Assembly: GCF_018143015.1 (NCBI RefSeq)
Contig: NC_054750.1
Location: forward strand, 8,708,501 to 8,772,500
DNA length: 64,000 bases
Reading direction: 5' to 3'
Source of the DNA: Lytechinus variegatus
Lineage: Eukaryota > Echinodermata > Echinoidea > Temnopleuroida > Toxopneustidae
Shown here: positions 1 through 12,365 of the stretch, one piece after another
Layout of the letters: the number at the start of each line of letters is the position of its first letter
Numbering within the stretch: the stretch's first letter is position 1
The notes under the pieces: generated by a model
The model's database searches: none
Told to the model about the DNA's origin: nothing
Seen by the model: the letters and a program-made list of their open reading frames with translations, nothing else
Translations under genes and position numbers: made by a program

Positions 1-3000
1 GCGAAGTGATGTCTACGGATTAGATCAACGACGTCGAGATCAAGACTAAATACAGCCGTTCCCAATATTTTGAAAAGCGGTGGGTATATTAACATAGAAA
101 TGTGACTGAGAGACCTGTCATGACATTTGGGAACAAGTTTTGGTGATGAGGTATGCTGGTAATCGGCCGGTGCAAAACTGCATTAGCGCCAGTTTTCTCT
201 GCATAATTATTGCAGCCTCTGTAGAAAAATTGAATAGGAATCGTTTGTCACTCCGTCCAGTCACAGTTCCACACACAAAATGCACATTTTACCATTGAAA
301 TAGTATGTGCAATTACACAGCGACAAATTGTGTACAACGGATAGCGGAGCGTGAACGTAGCGGTCGTGTACATTTTTGCTTATTACATGACGTCATCCAG
401 CCACTGCCGAGAACCAATTTATGATTGAAAATATAGTAAGCATGCGCAGTGCAAGCCTTTTATTTTCCCACACAGAATTCCACCAAAACAAGTGTGCAAT
501 TCTCTATCACCTCGTACCAAAATCGACCTAGAATTTCACTTTCGCATATTTTATATGAATTATGAAAGGTATTCTCGGAGGATCTATTTTCTCACCGATA
601 CCGCACAGGTAAGAGATTTTCGATTACTTTTTGCTTTTCCGTCAAAATCTTACAAATTAGCGTCTATATGTCATCGTGTTCGTTGGAATTTGTAGAGTCT
701 ATCGCAACATGCACAAAGTCAATTGGCTTCCGGGTTTCGGAGCGTCGCGTGAATATGCATGAAATTGCAGAGTTTCGATAATTTTTGATCGATACCGGAG
801 CGATCCGATTACGAACCAAGACCATTTACCGCATACACATCATGACCGGATATCGTTATCGCTATCGATACTTCCGCACGCAGTCCGAAGGAATTATTTT
901 TCGGACCACGTGATCATGACGTGATCTGCGCGATTGACCAATCAGCGGTCTTCGAATCGCTGTGCGGAGACGATCTATTCGTTGTACACAGTCTATGGAC
1001 AATTTGCCGTTGTGGTGTACAGTGTAGCTCAGTTATAGACCTGCGTAGCCTTTATCATTTTTTAAACTTTAGGACCCATGTTTCACCTCCATTTTATCTC
1101 ATTTCAATACCAACATCTATCAACAACAAATTATAGGCCTAATTTCAAAGCAATATTTGTCGGTAAGTTTTCAATTTCAGTGAATTAACGTGTGCAGTAA
1201 CGGTCTATTTCACAATTAAAACTTTGACAGTCTTGACATTAGCATTAACAAATCATTATGAAAAATACGAGACATTTGGCTTCCTCCTGCTCGTACGCAC
1301 GGGCGTCCGTCGATATAACACATGATATTTTTATGAAAATATGCACCCTTTTTCTTAAAAGTTGATGGAGAGGGGGAAAAATTAATCGTATCAAGTCGGG
1401 GTATTCAGTAATGAGTACAGGAGAAACTATATTTCACTGATTTTCATGATTCATTCCATTTGATTAACTCATCTATTCGTGTTTTGGGGCTAATCTTTCC
1501 CTTACGCATTGCTTTTTGGCAGAAGTTCTATGGAAAATGCACCTTTTTTCACACAAACCTTGAGACACTCTGTATTCATTCCCCCATTGCTCGAGAATGA
1601 ATGGGCAGTTAACGACGGGGTTAAAGATTTATTGAGGAACGGAATGTATATTTCATGAAAATGAAAGCCATTTTCCCATTGGATATCTTCAATACGTGTT
1701 TTTTACTAGATGAAGTTAGTTGTCGAATAGGCTGTCCTGGCATTTGAGGTCTCTATCGGTGACGTCACTCAGGATCGTCATGCCTGAACCATCGGCCGGG
1801 CAGGGGTCGCAATGGTAGTATGATTTATGGATAATGCACTTGATATATACAATAATCTTGTCCTCCCGTTCAAATGAATGTGAAACTCATATAATTTTCA
1901 TCAGAGCATTCAACAGGAGTACTGTAGTACACATTTCTTTGTTATAAGTGAATTAAAGTCCCTCCAGTGAGTTTGATCACACCTATTGCGAAAATGTATC
2001 ACCCCTACGTTGTAACACAGTCAGCTGTTTGCACTCAGGGTCACCGTGACCTCTGTGTGCGTTCAAGAGTTGTACACGATTTTCTGTCTCATTTAGGCAG
2101 AAATCTTTCATAATGATTCATTCATGAATTCAATGTAGGCCTATTCAGAGATGGTTTTTGTAAAACATTGACAATAAACATCAGGCAATATGAGCGAATT
2201 ACTATTCACTGCTCGCCGAGCTAAACTCTGCCAATACAAAGCATAAAAACCATAAGCACTCCCTATCGTCAAAGCCACCTCCCGGCCCGTAGAGCAGCGG
2301 CCAGCGCCAACGGGGCAGTGACGGTGGCAGTGCAGTGGTCGTGCATGTCGTGGCAGTACAACGACATCTAACATTTTGAGACAATTTGAGAAATAAATCA
2401 AAGAAAATTGTTATAGAACTTACTGTTTAGCCTTCTACAAATGACTTTGAAGTCGCTGTCCGAATCTGACCCGTGTTCCTTTAGTTTTTGATGAATTATC
2501 GACGGACTTATCAACAGCAAAACGGTAGTAGGCCTACCGGTAGATCGAGTTTTCTTTTTCAAATATTGCACTTGGCGGTTAGACGTTCGCGCGTGCGTGC
2601 GAGAACAATACGTATTTATAATAGAGCTACCTGGCAAGCAGCCAAGCGGCCCTGCTCGCCAACACATATGGGGGGGGGGATAAATTATGACCAAATCTGG
2701 GGGAGGGGACTTCTTCGCCAAGATAAATACACATCCCGATATGGGTGGAGGGGGTTTGAATAAAACCCAAATCAGGGGTGTCTTCTTTTTCCTCTCGATT
2801 GGTTCGTGGTTGGAAACCATGATGGCGTGAGATCAATTTTTGCCACTGTTTCCCTTGGATCTTGGAATCTATGAAAAAAAGTTTTCGATCCCTTCATTTT
2901 TTTCCTTTTCTTTTCTCTTCTTTTCTTTTTTTATTTTCGTTGTCTTTTTTTCTTTTCTCCTCTGCCTTTTTCTTTTCTTGTTTTTTCCCTTTATATGTAT

Positions 3001-4369
3001 ATTTTTTACTCATTCCTCTTCCCTTTCAATTTGCTTTTGTTTTGATTGAAATAGAGATTTCATTCAGTATATTTCTTTTCTGTTACATTGTACTATACCC
3101 TGTATGGCGGCAGGGAATTTTGATAGGGGTGGGGGAGCAAGACAATATGGATAAATCATTTCAATCAAGTAATGACCGTCCTATAGAATAGCTCTCCTCT
3201 TTATGAACGCCGTCCGTGAGAAAGAATAATTAGGGCCTAAAAATAGAATTAGAATTTTGAAAATATCATTTGTAAAAAAAAAGAGAGGAATAATTCATGA
3301 TTGGAAGCAGCTATAAGGTACAAATGGGTTCGGAGGGGGCTTTGGACGTTGCAGACTGACCATATCAGGGTTTGCGGATGGGAATTTGATATAGGTTGGG
3401 GGACCAAGACAACCAACAGTGAATTCATTTTGAGCAAAATATGGGCCGCGGGCATTGCAAGAAACTTTCAATCGAACGAAAATCAATTTCACACTCCAAA
3501 ATCAATTGAAAGTCATACTTTTCATTGCAAACTTGCAACTGATTTATTGTTTCTTCCATCAAAAAATCCAAATTGATATGTTTTAGATAAAATTAATGTA
3601 TATAACCTATAAATTTGTATCTTGGGATTAATTGCAAATATCTAAGTTTGGAACACTCCAGATATAGTTCTCTTCATAAAAAGCGGCCATAAATAAGCAA
3701 AATGATTATAAATTAAATAGAATAAAACTTTGAAAATAAAAATATGAAGAACGTAGTTTAAAATAAAAACGAACAGTATACCGTACGATAGAGGAGCTAC
3801 ATTCATGCCGTTCATTAATTTTGACTACCAAGAAACAAAAAGCGAAAGGAAACAAAGGGAAAAAGAGAGGATGGTGATCAATGTACAATTTTCTATTTAG
3901 TACGATACGCATCTTGTTCATGCTCCCTATAAAACGTGCATGTTTGAATGTCAAGATTTTAATGGTAAATGATTGCAGGGAACTTTCGGGAGCGGCTGTG
4001 AAATAATTGTCCGTTGGTATTAAGGTACAATTAAAACCCTTTTTATCAAATAAGATTTCATTGACCGATTGATTTTGATTTTGCACCCATTGCATCAGAT
4101 TTAAATTTAGAAGGTAATATGTACAATCGTAAAATATACAAATTTATAGTATTGTATTATAACCACTGGATCAATTATATTTAAACACATATAGACCTTT
4201 TACTTAATAAGGACAAAGACAATTTAAAAGAATGCAAGAGACCATGTTTACCATCATGAGCGATTACACTTGATTAGGGGAAGCTGCTCGCATAAAAGTC
4301 ACGACTCAAAAATTTTATTAACTCTAAATACTTTTAAATCTTTGATATATTTTCTTTAAATCTTCGAAA
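1..4369. other. Non-coding stretch upstream of the minisatellite
   Basis: I recognise no gene here. The short open frames have no domain or homolog that I know. Visible content includes a promoter-like patch near 387-613 (listed separately) and an imperfect duplication around 1,320-1,730, in which a 'tatatttca...cgtgtttt' block recurs about 230 bp apart. There is also a G-rich patch at 2,668-2,760 and an almost pure pyrimidine tract at 2,880-3,030, which produces a Phe/Leu-rich spurious frame. AT-rich sequence without structure follows to 4,369. Confidence 0.5.
387..613 (+). promoter_or_regulatory. Possible promoter with CRE and NRF1-like sites and a first-exon splice donor
   Basis: A palindromic cAMP-response element (ATGACGTCAT) lies at 387-396 and an NRF1-like GCATGCGCAGTGC at 440-452. 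A good splice donor (CACAG|GTAAGAG) follows at 608/609. A frame beginning MCNSLSPRTKID is open across the putative exon from 492. This would fit a short first exon of a plus-strand gene, but I find no continuing exon in the window. The motifs are read directly; promoter function is inference. Confidence 0.25.
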
Positions 4370-5870
4370 TTATGTTATTGGGTAATGCAATTGGGCATAC
4401 CATTCTCCATTAACACAAATGACATTCATTAGGCACACACCACTAAGCCACTATGGCATTACAATTATCCAACAACTATCCAATGATTATACCACTAGGC
4501 ACATACTACTAAGACACAATATTGGGCATATGGTATACCATTGATACCAATCATATCATTAGGCATATGCCACTGAGACTATTGGATATCACTGAGACAC
4601 CATTGAGTATACGGTATACCATTCACCATACCAGTCATACCACTATAGCGGCACATACTACTGAGACACTATTGAATATCACTGAGACAACATTGTATAC
4701 CACTGAGACACCATTGGGTGTATGGTATACCATTCATCATACCATTATAGAGGCACATACTACTGAGACACCATTGAATACCACTGAGACACCATTGTAT
4801 ACCACTGAGACACCATTGGGTGTATGGTATACCATTCATCATACCATTATAGAGGCACATACTACTGAGACACCATTGACCACCACTGAGACACCATTGT
4901 ATACCACTGAGACACAATTGTATACCACTGAGACACCATTGGGTGTATGGTATACCATTCATCATACCATTATAGAGGCACATACTACTGAGACACCATT
5001 GAATACCACTGAGACACCATTGTACACCACTGAGACACCATTGGGTGTATGGTATACCAGTCAAACCATTAGAGGCACATAGTACTGAGACACTATTGAA
5101 TACCACTGAGACACCATTGGGTGTATGGTATACCATTCATCATACCATTATAGAGGCACATACTACTGAGACACCATTGAATACCACTGAGACACCATTG
5201 TACACCACTGAGACACCATTGGGTGTATGGTATACCAGTCAAACCATTAGAGGCACATACTACTGAGACACCATTGACCACCACTGAGACACCATTGTAT
5301 ACCACTGAGACACCATTGGGTGTATGGTATACCATTCATCATACCATTATAGAGGCACATACTACTGAGACACCATTGAATACCACTGAGACACCATTGT
5401 ACACCACTGAGACACCATTGGGTGTATGGTATACCAGTCAAACCATTAGAGGCACATACTACTGAGACACTATTGAATACCACTGAGACACCATTGGGTG
5501 TATGGTATACCAATCATACCATTACAGGCACATACTACTGATACACCATTGAATACCACTGAGACACCATTGGGTGTATGGTATACTATTCATCATACCA
5601 ATCATACCATTACAAGCACATACCACTGAGACACCATTGAATACCACTGAGACACCGTTGGGTGTATGGTATACCATTCATCATACTAATCATACCATTA
5701 GACACATACCACTGAGACACCATTGGGTATATGGTATACCATTTACCATTGAATAAACTACCAATTACCATTAAGAACTTACCATTGAAACACCACTTAA
5801 ATACCATTCGCGTACCATTTACCATTCAGACCACCATTCAACTACCATTCGGCACCATTCAAATACCATT
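4370..5870. repeat. Minisatellite of CACTGAGACACCATTG units with higher-order structure
   Basis: About 1.5 kb of tandem repeats. The basic unit is about 21 bp (CACTGAGACACCATTGAATAC and variants). Groups of two to four units are separated by a spacer with GGGTGTATGGTATACCATTC and ATTATAGAGGCACATACTAC, giving a higher-order repeat of roughly 80-125 bp. The array is regular from about 4,660 to 5,730 and decays at both ends into simple ACCATT repeats. Long frames are open on both strands (TTETPLYTTETPLGVWYT on plus, QWCLSGIQWCLS on minus), a by-product of a repeat without stops and not evidence of a protein. The right end abuts the truncated CR1-like element. Confidence 0.9.
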
Positions 5871-5874
5871 GGCG

Positions 5875-8410
5875 ATTTTTATAAGGGTACATCTTCTGGG
5901 AGACTGTTCCACACATCTATCACTCGGTTAGCAAAGAAAAACTTACGCACATCAAGACGCGAATATCTTTTCTCTAGCTTTAAGGAATGACCTCGCGTTT
6001 TACCACCTTGTCTCAGATAGAAAAGTTCAGAACTTGAATCATAGTAACCATGCAGATATTTGTACACATCAATCATGTCACCTCTTTTACGTCGATGACT
6101 GAGTGATGGCAATTTCAGGAGGCGAAGACGTTCAGAGTATGATAGGTGCTTAATACCTGGGATCAATTTAGTAGCTCTACGTTGGACACTTTCTAACCGC
6201 CTCTGCTCACCCAGCTTATACGGTGACCACGCAGCCTGGCCTAAGATAGGGCGAATAATACCCTTAAACAAAAGCTTAATAGAGGTCTTATCCAAATGTA
6301 CAAAAGTTCTTCTAATAATACCAAGCAGTCTATTAGACTTTGACACCACTTTAGAAATGTGCTCCTTGAAAGAAAGACGTGAGTCTACCTGAACTCCTAA
6401 ATCTCTCTCACTCTCACATTCACGTAGAACAACCGATTGTGAACCTTTGGTCATATGATACTCAGAGTCAGAACTACTTCTTCCAATCTTCAACACAGTA
6501 CATTTATCTGGGTGAAAACGTAGCTGCCACTTCTCAGCCCAGGCCTCAAGCTCAGTCAAATCATCCTGCAATTTACCGGTGGCCCCTGGAACATCAGAAC
6601 GAACATACAACTTAGTATCGTCAGCAAACAGTTTGGCTGAAGTCTGCACTATATCTGGGAGATCATTAACATACATTAAAAACAAAATGGGGCCGAGAAC
6701 ACTGCCCTGGGGTATTCCACTGCAAACTTCTGACCAGTGGGAATGTTGACCACTGACAACGACCCTTAATTTGACGTCTACCAAGCAGGAAATCACTTAT
6801 CCATGCATGCATTTTCCCTTTGACTCCAAGAGCTTGTAGTTTACTAAGAAGTCGGTGATGGGGGACAGTGTCAAAGGCTTTCATAAAATCCATGAACACT
6901 ACATCTATACTACCGCCATCATCCAAAATGCGGGTCCACTCATCCAAAACTTCTAAAAACTGTGTAGTACAAGAACGTCCAGCAATAAAACCATGCTGAT
7001 GAACAGAGAGCAGCTCATTCTCCTGGAGATGACGAATAAGTTGTGTCCTTATCAAGCTTTCAAGTAACTTACAAATAACACATGTCAGACTTACAGGCCT
7101 GTAGTTCCTACCTTCTGATTTGCTACCCTTTTTGAATACAGGGGTCACATTAGCACTCTTCCAATCTTCAGGCAAAACTCCTTGTCCTACACTTTTCTGA
7201 AACAGAATGGAAATAGGAAAGCAAAGTACATCAGCTAATTCCTTGAGTACACGTGGGTGGATTTGGTCAGGCCCAGGAGCTTTACTTGGTTGCAGTTTAC
7301 ACAGAAGATTGAATACATCATTGGAAGATATCTCTATGTCATCAAACGGAGCAATAAAAACACCCACAGGGGGAGCTGGCATGTCATTCATATTCTCCTG
7401 AGTAAAAACTGATGTGAAAACATCCTGCAAAACTTCAGCCTTTTCCTTGTTTGAAGTAGTGGTACTCCCATCAGGTTTGACAATGTTGGCAACTGACTCC
7501 CGGACAGTGGTCTTGGATTTTACATAGGACCAAAAAGCTTTAGGGCATTGTTTAGATCCAGATGCAATACGTCCCTCAAAATTATGAACAGCTTTTCTAC
7601 ATGCCCATCTGGCCTGATTACTTGAACGGGCGTAACATTGGCGTTGTTCATCAATATCCCTTCCACTGTATCTTGTACGATTAACATCCTTTAGCATATC
7701 ACGCAGTTTCCTATACTGTCTGTGCTTCTCCTGCACAAGGCCAAGGGTCTTTGCATCCATCCAAGGTTTTTTTTGTTGATGCCTCTTTGAGTCAATCTTT
7801 GGGGTATATCTATCGACAGCATCATGTAACTTCTGCTTGAAAAAGAGCCAAGATTCCTCAACAGACTTATCTGCAAACTCAGCTTCCCAATGTACATCAT
7901 GTAGCTTATCACTCATAGTTGCAAAGTCTGCCTTGTTAAACAGGTACTTGCTGTCTCTAATGGAAGAGATAAATCCCTTAATCTTCATATCAAAAATGAG
8001 AGTGCAATGATCACTTTTCCCTATGCCTGCAGTCGTATTAATTTCAGAAATGTCATCCTCACTGCAAGTAAAAACCAAGTCTAAGATGTTAGAGCGCTGG
8101 CCTTGTCTGTGTCTAGTTGGTTCTTGTTGATGCTGTACAAGGAAAGCATCCCTCGTGCTTTCAAGAAATTTAAAGGCTGAGTGTTCTACACCAGGAATAC
8201 ATGTTTCAGACTTCCAATCAATCTCGGGATAATTAAAATCACCAAAAATCAAAACATCTTTAAAACCACCTGATCCAATCCCACGTAAAGTAGAACAGAG
8301 TTGTTCATTCTCAAGATCATTACTATTTGGGCTGCGATAAACTAAACCGACTAGAAGTTTGGTGCTTCCAGAGAAGTTATAAAGAGATTGAATTGGTGGA
8401 AACAGATCAG
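5875..8410 (-). mobile_element. CR1-like non-LTR retrotransposon, truncated at both ends and frameshifted
   Basis: Two minus-strand frames together encode part of a LINE polyprotein. The first (8,450-6,666) opens inside an apurinic endonuclease domain, with LLVGLVYRSPNS, GDFNYPEIDW and a SDH motif. A linker follows, then reverse transcriptase with SKAPGPDQIHP, NYRPVSLT and FMDFMKAFDTVPH. The second (6,796-5,879) continues with GIPQGSVLGP and the catalytic box LFADDTKL. It ends in the C-terminal segment NRVIDVWNSLPEDVPL. The frame changes near 6,775, so the copy is inactive. The N-terminal endonuclease and the 3' UTR are missing. The left end runs straight into the minisatellite and the right end into a short palindrome-like repeat at about 8,411. 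Clade assignment (CR1/Jockey group) is by motif style only. Confidence 0.85.
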
Positions 8411-8560
8411 GGGCCCGTTTCATAAAACTTTTGACTTGCAACTGTAACAACTCCCATATCTATGGCAATTCTTGTTATTGCAATGGCAACTTGTTATAGT
8501 TGCAAATATCCGTTTCATAAAAGCAATGACAAATTGTTATCGTTAATAAAAATAATTAAA
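8411..8560. repeat. Short interspersed repeat flanking the CR1-like 5' junction
   Basis: A GGGCCCGTTTCATAAAAC block at 8,411 and a second CCGTTTCATAAAAGCAATGAC block at 8,510 enclose repeated TTGCAACT/GTTATAGTTGCAA motifs. It looks like a MITE of the 'GGGCCCGTTTCATAAA' type into which, or next to which, the LINE inserted. The boundaries are approximate. Confidence 0.4.
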
Positions 8561-9893
8561 TGAAAAATAGTTCGTGAACGAGCCTGATATGCAGCTAACA
8601 GCCGGTTTTTTTTCTTCACACACGTCGTCTGCGATAAAATTTTGATGGTGACAAAATTTACGGAAAATTTGAATCGGAGATGTAAGTACTTTCTAATTAT
8701 CGTATTTATTCAATTATTACATCATTTGATAAAGTAATAAATAAATCACTTCTGAAAGAATGACATTGATAATACATATCATATTTCCATCGTATTTCAG
8801 CGGCGAGGGAGCGAAGCGACCGAGCGGGGGGAGGGTGTGGGAGGGGGATACCCCCCTCCCACGGCAAGGACTTTTTCAAAAAATCATGTCCAAAAGTCGT
8901 ATTTTGAGAGCACCTTTAGAAGAAAAATGCACACTTAAATCACTGTAACTTCATGAATAAAAGACACATACTGACTCATTTAGGAGCTGGTTTCCAGTCA
9001 CACACCGTATAAGCGGTCATTCAAAACATACATTTGGCAAAGGCTCTTCACTTGCTTGCATCGTGTGATTGAAACGTCAAATTTAAATGATACGAAACTG
9101 AGACTTGTAATCGATAAATTCCGAATAATCCATTCTGTTTATTGTCATTTGTGTATTTACATTGTGTGTTTCAAACGAGAATTGTTTAGTGGTATGGCAA
9201 CATGCATAAAATTTGGTACTTTTTTCCCCAAAATGCACAGTAAATTGTTACAAACTACAGAAAAAACGACATCATCTTCTGGTAATCAACCTTTTCCCTC
9301 GTATTATTTTCAAATCATCTTCAATAATCCAGTCATTCTGCACAACCTCAAAGTGATATAATATTAATGCTTCTTAAGGGGATTCTCATCATTTTTATTG
9401 TTTACGTTTTCGATTTTGCTGGCAATTTTTTTTAAAGATATATTGTAATCAGCAAACCTATAGATTATCAAACATTAAAAATGGGGTGGGGGGGGGGGGG
9501 GTTAATGTCACAATTTCTACTTTTTAACAATACACAATGTGTCCTCGGGACGTTTTTCCCCAGCACGAAAGTATTTTTATTCTCCCCACCCCAACCCTTC
9601 CCCCCCGTCACATAAAATCTTCGCTCCTTACGCTGACATATAGCTGCCTATACACAGCAAACGCGGAGTGGGGTCGACTGGTGATTGAGAATATACAATT
9701 TTGCTCCTTGATAATTTGTTGGAATGATTGCTTCGGCGAAACTTAGTTGGGGCGCCCTGGATAATATGCCTCTGAATCTACCAGAAAGTGTAAAAGTTAG
9801 TTTACATTAAATACAAATATGTCTGACCTATACATTTCAGTGAAAACGTACATGACCAAGGCAGAATGATAATGCTGCGCACGTGGCGCCCGA
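8561..9893. other. Non-coding stretch, no gene recognised
   Basis: AT-rich sequence with a CpG- and G-rich patch at 8,800-8,870 (GGCGAGGGAGCGAAGCGACC followed by a G/C-run hairpin) of the kind scattered through 44-54 kb. A poly-G run lies at 9,485-9,502. No coding or RNA gene is recognised. Confidence 0.5.
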
Positions 9894-11331
9894 TATCCCA
9901 GGACCAAAATCCAGTTGAAACCAATTAGAGCAAAACCAATTGAAACCAGTTGGCCAACTGGTTTCAATAGGGAAATTGGAACAACTGGTTCCAATTGAAA
10001 ACCAGTTGCCAACTGGTTCCAGTTAAAACCAATTGGGCAACTGGAACCAGTTGGCTATTGGTTTTCAATTGGTTCCAGTTGTTCCAATTTCCCTATTAAA
10101 ACCAGTTGAATCCAATTGGAGGCAACTGGTTTCAATTGGTTCCAGTTGAAACCAATTGGAGGCAACTGGTTTTCAACTGGAACCAGTTGAAACCAATTGG
10201 TTTCCAATTGGATCCAATTGGAACTTCCAGTTGGAATGAACTTAATTAGTTACAAATTAATTAGCATTTGCACTAACTATTGCTCATGCCAACACAGAAG
10301 CAGTGTTATTTGTCTATTAATACCAATGTAAAGGGCATTGATAAAATACAGACTTTCATAGGTATATATTCATATTGAAGTTCTTCAAATATATGTATTA
10401 TTATTTGATGTAATTTGGTAACAGTTAGTGGTGTACTAATTATCTTTGAATCTGTTTTAATTATAATCTATAATATTTATGAACATGGTTTTCACTGCTA
10501 AGTATTGGAAACACTTATCTGAAAAAAGTGTGGAACTTCAAATTGAAAAAAATTAAATAGATACATTGTAAATTATGATGAATCTCATAAAACATTAATC
10601 TGTGCACACTGGCAGAAAATATGCAAATTAACTGGTTTCAATTGGATCCAGTTGGGTAACTGGAAAATTTCCAATTGGAAACCAATTGGAAATCATTTCC
10701 AGTTACCCAACTGGATCCAGTTAGGATTTCCAGTTACCCAACTGGTTCCAATTAGAATTCAGTTACCCATCTTTCCAGTTAGAAGTCATCTCCAGTTACC
10801 CAACTGGTTCCAGTTAGAAATCATTTCCAGTTGGAAGTCATTTCCAGTTACCCAACTGGTTCCAGTTAGGATTTCCAGTTACCCAACTGGTTCCAGTTAG
10901 AAATCATTTCCAGTTGGAAGTCATTTCCAGTTACCCAACTGGTTCCAGTTAGGATTTCCAGTTGCCCAACTGGTTCCAGTTAGGATTTCCAGTTACCTAA
11001 CTGGTTCCAGTTAGAAATCATTTCCAGTTGGAAGTCATTTCCAGTTACCCAACTGGTTCCAGTTAGGATTTCCAGTTGCCCAACTGGTTCCAGTTAGGAT
11101 TTCCAGTTACCCAACTGGTTCCAGTTAGAAATCATTTCCAGTTGGAAGTCATATCCATTTACCCAACTGGTTCCAGTTAGGATTTCCAGTTGCCCAACTG
11201 GTTTCAATTGGTTTCAACTGGAAATTGTTAAATTCCAGTTAAAACCAATTGAAACCAGTTGAAACCAATTGAAACCAATTGAAACCAGTTGGAAATCCAA
11301 CTGGTTTCAATTGGATTTTGGTCCTGGGATA
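9894..11331. mobile_element. Foldback-type element with arms of CCAGTTGG/CCAATTGG repeats
   Basis: The ends are inverted copies: TATCCCAGGACCAAAATCCA at 9,894 and its complement ending at 11,331. Between them the left arm (to about 10,230) and right arm (from about 10,630) consist almost wholly of short units based on the self-complementary words CCAGTTGG, CCAATTGG and AACTGGTT. The right arm holds a regular higher-order tandem block (10,670-11,200), with a TTTCCAGTTACCCAACTGG segment recurring every 50-85 bp. A 400-bp AT-rich core without an open frame lies in the middle. No target-site duplication is clear. The architecture matches foldback transposons, including the TU family described in sea urchins; membership of TU is not shown. 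Confidence 0.75.
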
Positions 11332-12330
11332 GGGCTTCATCTTTGAGTGAAGAATAATCTCGGGGATAGACATTATCATTCGCATCGTTGACACTTTCTC
11401 TCGCGATCTGTTACTTACAATTTACATGTATTTGCCATAAAGACGGACAAACGCATGTTACAAAAAACACAAAATTTCGGGAAAAAATGATATCCAATCC
11501 AACATCTTCACACTGGTCACTGCACTGCAACTCCCGATTACAAGTGGTGCAACTTTCCAACCAATCGACTTGCGCGCCCTAGAATTCCGGAATTTACATA
11601 TTGCAATACAGTATGACAGAGGTGCATTTGTGCGAACACAAAGGCCATGAGCGTAAGTTAAAATATAGTTTTGACTAGATCTAGCCCTTGAAATTGACTA
11701 CATTGTACCAATCCAGTAAATATAACCATGAAAAAAAAAATCCGGCGAAAATAGGGGGGGCGCGAGCCCGGGGCGCCCCCCTCTGGATCCGCCACTGGTG
11801 TGTGGCCCCCTGCTGTGACCGTAGATGCTGGGGTGAATTTATCTTCGGACCGAGGTCAAGAAACAGGTGTTTCTATACTTAAATTTCACGCTTGAGGGCA
11901 ATAGGATTTGTATTACTGGGAGAAGAGAATTGGTGATAAGGAAAAATGGGGTATACAGCTCTCAAACGCGAGATTTTCGTCACATCATCCCCCCAACCAA
12001 GAATACCGATCGACACCCATGCTTACGGACATGGATTTATGTGGAACTAGCAAGTTAAGGTAGTTTTAATTAAATTGTTATATGAACATGAATACGTAAT
12101 CTATTCGTTCCTGGGAAGCAGGGGGCTGTGCAAGCATGCACTCCCAAGTCTTGGGGATGCATGCTTGCACAGCCCCCTAGGCCTGCTTCCCGGCCATCAG
12201 GGACATATGGGCACATTGCATGTGTGAACTTACCCGGAATATATGCAGCCAAAGCAGCTTGAGCATGTTAGGATACTAATTCATTTTCTTTCCTCGGCCT
12301 GGCCTTTTTTTCCCCACAGAAATAAGATTT
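11332..12330. other. Non-coding stretch with a hAT-like end and a strong hairpin
   Basis: Contains a GGATCCGCCACTG end motif at 11,785-11,797, seen again at 56.65 kb and in variants elsewhere, probably the terminus of a hAT-like MITE. It also holds the 12.11-12.19 kb hairpin listed separately. No gene is recognised. Confidence 0.4.
12109..12191. repeat. Long hairpin (inverted repeat)
   Basis: The left arm GGAAGCAGGGGGCTGTGCAA and the right arm (TTGCACAGCCCCCTAGGCC then TGCTTCC) are near-perfect complements around a 20-base loop that contains CCCAAGTCTTGGGG. The right arm carries a four-base insertion (AGGC). The stem is about 27 bp and GC-rich. It could be a small MITE or a structured transcript, and nothing else supports an RNA gene. 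Confidence 0.6.
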
Positions 12331-12365
12331 TAGTGTGTTGGCTGCATATATGTGTCTTATAGGCA

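Noticed and set aside
3249-3576. Overlapping plus and minus frames of about 60-90 residues
   Set aside because: No domain, no splice-supported continuation and no codon bias that I can see; likely chance.
4522-5513. Thr/Glu-rich and Gln/Trp/Cys-rich frames of up to 186 residues
   Set aside because: They arise from a minisatellite open on both strands, with no start context, splice signals or homologs.
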